From Enterobacter chengduensis (GTDB lineage Bacteria > Pseudomonadota > Gammaproteobacteria > Enterobacterales > Enterobacteriaceae): a DNA stretch of 64,000 nucleotides. Numbering within the stretch: the first letter of the stretch is position 1; each line of letters begins with the position of its first letter. Under the pieces are notes generated by a model that saw nothing but the letters and a program-made list of their open reading frames with translations, was not told the DNA's origin and did not search any database. Of the stretch, positions 63,099-64,000 are shown one piece after another. Location: positions 2,666,001 to 2,730,000 of the forward strand of contig NZ_CP043318.1 of NCBI RefSeq assembly GCF_001984825.2, written 5' to 3'. A program made the position numbers and the translations under genes.

Positions 63099-64000
63099 AT
63101 GCAAACTATTGACGGTAATGGTGCAGTTGCCTCAGTCGCCTTCCGCACCAGTGAAGTTATCGCCATCTACCCGATTACGCCAAGTTCGACCATGGCTGAG
63201 CAGGCGGACGCCTGGGCGGGTAACGGGTTAAAAAACGTCTGGGGCGATGTCCCGAGAGTGGTTGAAATGCAGTCCGAGGCCGGCGCGATCGCCACGGTCC
63301 ACGGCGCGCTACAGACCGGTGCGCTTTCCACGTCGTTCACCTCCTCACAGGGATTGTTGTTAATGATCCCGACGCTGTACAAGCTCGCCGGGCAACTGAC
63401 CCCCTTCGTTCTGCACGTCGCGGCGCGCACCGTTGCTACCCACGCGCTCTCCATCTTTGGCGATCACTCTGACGTGATGGCCGTGCGCCAGACCGGCTGC
63501 GCGATGCTGTGCGCCAGCAGCGTTCAGGAAGCCCAGGACTTTGCCTTAATTTCGCATATCGCCACGCTCAAAAGCCGCGTGCCGTTTATTCACTTCTTTG
63601 ATGGTTTCCGCACCTCTCACGAGATCAACAAAATCGTCCCGCTGGCCGACGAGACTATCCTGAACCTGCTCCCGCAGGCGGACATCGACGCGCATCGCGC
63701 CCGGGCCCTGAACCCGGAACATCCGGTGATTCGCGGAACGTCGGCCAATCCGGATACCTATTTCCAGTCCCGCGAGGCCACGAACCCGTGGTACAACGCC
63801 GTTTACGATCATGTTGAACAGGCGATGAATGACTTTGCCGCCGCAACCGGTCGTGAATACAAACCGTTTGAATACTACGGCCATCCGCAGGCGGAGCGTG
63901 TGATTGTGCTGATGGGGTCAGCCATCGGGACCTGCGAAGAGGTGGTTGACGAGCTGCTGACGCGCGGCGAAAAGGTGGGCGTGCTTAAGGTGCGCCTCTA
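63099..64000 (+). CDS. ydbK: Pyruvate:flavodoxin/ferredoxin oxidoreductase YdbK (NifJ), 3' end outside window
   Basis: The first 300 codons of a protein usually about 1175 residues long. It is a TPP and iron-sulfur enzyme converting pyruvate and CoA to acetyl-CoA while reducing flavodoxin. N-terminal MQTIDGNGAVASVAFRTSEV and YPITPSSTMAEQADAW are the PFOR domain I signature; VVEMQSEAGAIATVHGAL, SFTSSQGLLLMIPTLYKLAG and ARTVATHALSIFGDHSDVM follow. The frame is open to the last base of the window. Oxidative stress (SoxRS) control is known for E. coli ydbK. Intergenic 62828-63098 is the promoter region; AAGGGTGT precedes the ATG. Confidence 0.95.
   Translation, partial: MQTIDGNGAVASVAFRTSEVIAIYPITPSSTMAEQADAWAGNGLKNVWGDVPRVVEMQSEAGAIATVHGALQTGALSTSFTSSQGLLLMIPTLYKLAGQLTPFVLHVAARTVATHALSIFGDHSDVMAVRQTGCAMLCASSVQEAQDFALISHIATLKSRVPFIHFFDGFRTSHEINKIVPLADETILNLLPQADIDAHRARALNPEHPVIRGTSANPDTYFQSREATNPWYNAVYDHVEQAMNDFAAATGREYKPFEYYGHPQAERVIVLMGSAIGTCEEVVDELLTRGEKVGVLKVRL

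Overview
This window is chromosomal DNA from an enterobacterium, most likely Enterobacter or a close relative. The evidence is codon and GC usage, many genes nearly identical to E. coli K-12 genes, and long runs in E. coli order: ansP-yncE-yncD-mcbR-curA-mnaT-ydcZ-ydcY, then ortT-patD-ydcVUTS-ydcR, pptA/nhoA/yddH, and hslJ-ydbJ-ydbK. Between these blocks lie genes absent from K-12. I did not try to name a species. I found no rRNA, tRNA, CRISPR array or intact insertion sequence.

Region by region. (1) 1-4364: the end of a branched-chain-type ABC transporter operon (two ATPases and a binding protein) joined to a thiazoline-carboxylate hydrolase and an N-carbamoyl amino acid hydrolase, probably a cysteine-salvage route. 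(2) 4404-8544: a second Kup-type K+ transporter, the SmvA efflux pump and its divergent TetR repressor SmvR. (3) 8600-10753: two near-identical REP/BIME copies around an orphan membrane gene, then nhoA and yddH. (4) 10892-12783: an AT-rich islet with an orphan hcp (type VI secretion tube protein), preceded by an unknown protein and a tiny overlapping membrane protein, and followed by a periplasmic DUF3828-like protein. (5) 12840-15402: a second elongation factor G with a divergent ArsR regulator. (6) 16205-18282: an extra lipid A acyltransferase, pptA and a GST. (7) 18324-25832: an eight-gene operon (ABC uptake, acetyltransferase, FMN monooxygenase, M20 deacylase, LLM oxidoreductase) resembling the Bacillus yxe/ytm systems for breaking down S-substituted cysteines. 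(8) 25943-29303: a P-loop kinase, an Aer-like chemoreceptor, a cupin and two gene fossils. (9) 29294-40062: the ansP-to-ydcY block and an orphan DppA-like binding protein. (10) 40346-46852: srfABC. (11) 46963-55488: an amber-interrupted hydrolase, ortT, the putrescine-linked ydcSTUV-patD operon, ydcR and a small zinc-ribbon gene. (12) 55946-59457: a decayed accessory region. It holds a deleted peptidoglycan-amidase effector with its frameshifted immunity lipoprotein, then a 2.7 kb phage-derived segment bounded by 133 bp direct repeats copied from the start of a cytochrome bd gene. (13) 59458-64000: a CioAB-type cytochrome bd operon, hslJ, ydbJ and the start of ydbK.

Three themes recur. Two separate operons look built to recover cysteine or sulfur from unusual organic compounds. 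Type VI secretion cargo appears twice, once apparently intact beside hcp and once decayed, with related immunity-type proteins at both places. The srfABC operon encodes a membrane-anchored protein, an actin/Hsp70-fold protein and a degenerate P-loop protein; this combination suggests an envelope machine with no assigned function.
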